Assembly: GCF_039555335.1 (NCBI RefSeq) | Contig: NC_092628.1 | Coordinates: 82,052,315 to 82,116,314, forward strand | Origin: Amphiura filiformis | Lineage: Eukaryota; Echinodermata; Ophiuroidea; Amphilepidida; Amphiuridae | Length of the DNA: 64,000 bases | Direction of reading: 5' to 3' | Part shown: positions 54,601 to 60,600 of the stretch, piece after piece | Position numbering within the stretch: position 1 is the stretch's first letter | How the letters are laid out: every line of letters begins with the position of its first letter | The notes under the pieces: generated by a model | What the model saw: the letters and a program-made list of their open reading frames with translations, nothing else | What the model was told of the DNA's origin: nothing | The model's database searches: none | Made by a program: the position numbers and the translations under genes

Positions 54601-57600
54601 AAGCTTGGATGCTTTGCCTAATGAGAATGAATTGACTATGATTAAACAATACACTAAATGTATAACTTAGAAACCGATGAGCCATGGATAAAAGCCTTTT
54701 TTTTTTTTTTACTATTATGTGTATTCTTATGCATTTAGATAATTGTCCGGAAATATCAAACCCAGACCAAAGCGATGTTGATGGTGATACTGTGGGAGAT
54801 GATTGCGGTAAGATAATAAAACATAAAGGTAGCATACGATTGATGTCTTTAGATGTTGCAAAAGTAATAACAATTTATTTTATATTATGCAATAGCGGTA
54901 TTTGATTTAACCTTATTACATTTTATGCAGATAATTGCCCAAATACTGCCAATACCAACCAAGAAGATAGCGATAATAATGGCATCGGCAATTTATGTGG
55001 TAAGATAATTACATATTTTAATTGTTTCAATTCACCATCATTAACCATGTTTACCGAAATTGCTTTGTGTGTATGAGCGTAATATTTCAATTTGCTATTA
55101 CTCTGTGCATTTTTATAGATTCATGTAATGATGGCACAGACACAGATACTGACACCGTCCCAGATTCTTGTGGTGAGTGAATTCAAGTTCATTATTTTTA
55201 TACGATTTCTTAAAGAGTGTTCCAATTATTATCTTTGACTTACCATCGTGCTGAACGTATTACAGAGTAAGCTATAGAATATTCAAAATGGTTCGTCGAA
55301 AATTAGCATCATCCAGTATAGATGTGCGATAATCACAACTATGCATGTGAATTGTTGATTCTATACAGATAATTGCCCAGATGATTCGAATGCTGAGCAG
55401 GTGGATAGTGATAATGATGGCATTGGTGATGCATGTGGTGAGCGAATGCATGAACTATCAAATGAACATTCTGATAATTTATAAATAATTTATCTGCATT
55501 AACACTTTATGGACATGTTTAACAAAGAACCTACAGATAAGGTGTCGAAACAACGTCCCTAATCTTGTATTTCACATCTTCCTGCTAATAGTAAAGTCAA
55601 ACTATGAAATGACACACCACTAAAATGGCCGCTTACAGGGTGAAATTTCATTAAACTGGTATAAAAACTCTGATGTACAGCTCTTGAGTTATAGGCAAAA
55701 AGGTCGAAGGTAAAATGTTGGACTCGACATTATTTTGAAATTTGTTAGAATTCTTTTGAAAATGAAAACCTAATCATGCTAATTAAAGCCATTATCTGGA
55801 CTACTTTTACACTATTATTGCTTTTAGAATAGTTTAAACAATAAAAGTACGGGTGTCCAACAATGGGATTTTTGGTTAAAAATGAGTACATTTTGAAAAA
55901 AACCTACCCATTTGAACGGCACGTTAGTAACAAACCCATAGTAAGAAGATAGTAATGATGGTGATGTCGGCAATTCCTGTTGTAATACATGTATATCGTT
56001 ATAATAATAATGTTCATTTCCCAACCTGATCGTATGACAGATTTTAAAACGGACTGTAGTAACATATTTCTGCATCATTACGTAAAATACTACAGCGGAA
56101 AGCTTGGATGCTTTGTCTAATGAGAATGAATTGACTATGATTAAACAATACACTAAATGTATAACTTAGAAACCGATGAGCCATGGATAAAAGCCTTTTT
56201 TCTTCATTTTACTATTATGTGTATTCTTATGCATTTAGATAATTGTCCGGAAATATCAAACCCAGACCAAAGCGATGTTGATGGTGATACTGTGGGAGAT
56301 GATTGCGGTAATATAATAAAACATAAAGGCAGCATGCGATTGATGTCTTGAATTGTCTTCAGATGTTGCAAAAGATATAAAAATGTATTTTTTACTTTAC
56401 AATACCAGTATTTGATTTAACCTTATTACATTTCATGCAGAAAATTGCCCAAGTTGTGCCAATACAAACCAGTTCATTAAGGGATCTAAAATGAGCGTTT
56501 ATTGCGTTTCGACAGTATTTTTTGTGGGACATGAGACCACCTCAGACCTATCGAATTGCATTCTGAATACGAAGCATGTCTTTCTGATATAAAATAATTT
56601 TCATTTTTTGAAAATCACAATATAATACAAATTTTATGACAAATTATAAAAATTTGATATTTATCAAATTTTTGATATATAACAGTCCTCGAAGTAAATC
56701 ATATAAATCTAATGATATATTCTTAAAGTGTATGTAGCACGGAGGAAAAGCCGACGGTCAATTGAAAATGTTGACCTTTCATATTGAAGATATGGATTTT
56801 TTTCCCAAAAAGACCTAATTTTTTTGGTGTTTTGGGAAAAAAATCCATATCTTCAATACGAAAGGTCAAAATTTAAATTCAAAAAGTTATAGGCAAAAAG
56901 GTCGAAGGTAAAATGTTGGACTCGACATTATTTTGAAATTTGTTAGAATTCTTTTGAAAATGAAAACCTAATCATGCTAATTAAAGCCATTATCTGGACT
57001 ATTTTACACTATTATTGCTTTTAGAATAGTTTAAACAGTAAAAGTACGGGTGTCCAACAATGGGATTTTTGGTTAAAAATGAGTACATTTTGAAAAAAAC
57101 CTACCCATTTGAACGGCACGTTAGTAACAAACCCATAGTAAGAAGATAGTAATGATGGTGATGTCGGCAATTCCTGTTGTAATACATGTATATCGTTATA
57201 ATTAATGTTCATTTCCCAACCTGATCGTATGACAGATTTTAAAACGGACTGTAGTAACATATTTCTGCATCATTACGTAAAATACTACAGCGGAAAGCTT
57301 GGATGCTTTGTCTAATGAGAATGAATTGACTATGATTAAACAATACACTAAATGTATAACTTAGAAACCGATGAGCCATGGATAAAAGCCTTTTTTCTTC
57401 ATTATACTATTATGTGTATTCTTATGCATTTAGATAATTGTCCGGATATATCAAACCCAGACCAAAGCGATTTTGATGATGATACTGTGGGAGATGATTG
57501 CGGTAAGATAATAAAACATAAAGGTAGCATACGATTGATGTCTTTAGATGTTGCAAAAGTAATAACAATTTATTTTATATTATGCAATAGCGGTATTTGA

Positions 57601-60600
57601 TTTAACCTTATTACATTTGATGCAGATAATTGCCCAAATACTGCCAATACCAACCAAGAAGATAGCGATAATAATGGCATCGGCAATTTATGTGGTAAGA
57701 TAATTACATATTTTAATTGTTTCAATTCACCATCATTAACCATGTTTACCGAAATTGCTTTGTGTGTATGAGCGTAATATTTCAATTTGCTATTACTCTG
57801 TGCATTTTTTATATTTTTATGTAATGATGGCACAGACACAGATACTGACACCGTCCCAGATTCTTGTGGTGAGTGAATTCAAGTTCATTATTTTATACGA
57901 TTTCTTAAAGAGTGTTCCAATTATTATCTTTGACTTACCATCGTGCTGAACGTATTACAGAGTAAGCTATAGAATATTCAAAATGGTTCGTCGAAAATTA
58001 GCATCATCCAGTTAGATGTGCGATAATCACAACTATGCATGTGAATTGTTGATTCTATACAGATAATTGCCCAGATGATTCGAATGCTGAGCAGGTGGAT
58101 AGTGATAATGATGGCATTGGTGATGCATGTGGTGGTGAGCGAATGCATGAACTATCAAATGAACATTCTGATAATTTATAAATAATTTATCTGCATTAAC
58201 ACTTTATGGACATGTTTAACAAAGAACCTACAGATAAGGTGTCGAAACAACGTCCCTAATCTTGTATTTCACATCTTCCTGCTAATAGTCAAGTCAAACT
58301 ATGAAATGACACACCACTAAAATGGCCGCTTATACAGGGTGAAATTTCATTAAACTGGTATAAAAACTCTGATGTACAGCACTTGAGTTATAGGCAAAAA
58401 GGTCGAAGGTAAAATGTTGGACTCGACATTATTTTGAAATTTGTTAGAATTCTTTTGAAAATGAAAACCTAATCATGCTAATTAAAGCCATTATCTGGAC
58501 TACTTTTACACTATTATTGCTTTTAGAATAGTTTAAACAATAAAAGTACGGGTGTCCAACAATGGGATTTTTGGTTAAAAATGAGCACATTTTGAAAAAA
58601 AACCTACCCATTTGAACGGCACGTTAGTAACAAAACCCATAGTAAGAAGATAGTAATGATGGTGATGTCGGCAATTCCTGTTGTAATACATGTATATCGT
58701 TATAATTAATGTTCATTTCCCAACCTGATCGTATGACAGATTTTAAAACGGACTGTAGTAACATATTTCTGCATCATTACGTAAAATACTACAGCGGAAA
58801 GCTTGGATGCTTTGTCTAATGAGAATGAATTGACTATGATTAAACAATACACTAAATGTATAACTTCGAAACCGATGAGCCATGGATAAAAGCCTTTTTC
58901 TTCATTTTACTATTATGTGTATTCTTATGCATTTAGATAATTGTCCGGAAATATCAAACCCAGACCAAAGCGATGTTGATGGTGATACTGTGGGAGATGA
59001 TTGCGGTAATATAATAAAACATAAAGGCAGCATGCGATTGATGTCTTGAATTGTCTTCAGATGTTGCAAAAGATATAAAAATGTATTTTTTACTTTACAA
59101 TACCAGTATTTGATTTAACCTTATTACATTTAATGCAGAAAATTGCCCAAGTTGTGCCAATACAAACCAGTTCATTAAGGGATCTAAAATGAGCGTTTAT
59201 TGCGTTTCGACAGTATTTTTTGTGGGACATGAGACCACCTCAGACCTATCGAATTGCATTCTGAATACGAAGCATGTCTTTCTGATATAAAATAATTTTC
59301 ATTTTTTGAAAATCACAATATAATACAAATTTTATGATAAATTATAAAAATTTGATATTTATCAAATTTTTGATATATAACAGTCCTCGAAGTAAATCAT
59401 ATAAATCTAATGATATATTCTTAAAGTGTATGTAGCACGGAGGAAAAGCCGACGGTCAATTGAAAATTTTGACCTTTCATATTGAAGATATGGATTTTTT
59501 TCCCAAAAAGACCTAATTTTTGTTGGTGTTTTGGGGAAAAAAATCCATATCTTCAATACGAAAGGTCAAAATTTAAATTCAAAAAGTTATAGGCAAAAAA
59601 AGGTCGAAGGTAAAATGTTGGACTCGACATTATTTTGAAATTTGTTAGAATTCTTTTGAAAATGAAAACCTAATCATGCTAATTAAAGCCATTATCTGGA
59701 CTACTTTTACACTATTATTGCTTTTAGAATAGTTTAAACAGTAAAAGTACGGGTGTCCAACAATGGGATTTTTGGTTAAAAATGAGTACATTTTGAAAAA
59801 AACCTACCCATTTGAACGGCACGTTAGTAACAAACCCATAGTAAGAAGATAGTAATGATGGTGAAGTCGGCAATTCCTGTTGTAATACATGTATATCGTT
59901 ATAATTAATGTTCATTTCCCAACCTGATCGTATGACAGATTTTAAAACGGACTGTAGTAACATATTTCTGCATCATTACGTAAAATACTACAGCGGAAAG
60001 CTTGGATGCTTTGTCTAATGAGAATGAATTGACTATGATTAAACAATACACTAAATGTATAACTTAGAAACCGATGAGCCATGGATAAAAGCCTTTTTTC
60101 TTCATTTTACTATTATGTGTATTCTTATGCATTTAGATAATTGTCCGGAAATATCAAACCCAGACCAAAGCGATGTTGATGGTGATACTGTGGGAGATGA
60201 TTGCGGTAATATAATAAAACATAAAGGCAGCATGAGATTGATGTCTTGAATTGTCTTCAGATGTTGCAAAAGATATAAAAATGTATTTTTTACTTTACAA
60301 TACCAGTATTTGATTTAACCTTATTACATTTCATGCAGAAAATTGCCCAAGTTGTGCCAATACAAACCAGTTCATTAAGGGATCTAAAATGAGCGTTTAT
60401 TGCGTTTCGACAGTATTTTTTGTGGGACATGAGACCACCTCAGACCTATCGAATTGCATTCTGAATACGAAGCATGTCTTTCTGATATAAAATAATTTTC
60501 ATTTTTTGAAAATCACAATATAATACAAATTTTATGATAAATTATAAAAATTTGATATTTTTCAAATTTTTGATATATAACAGTCCTCGAAGTAAATCAT

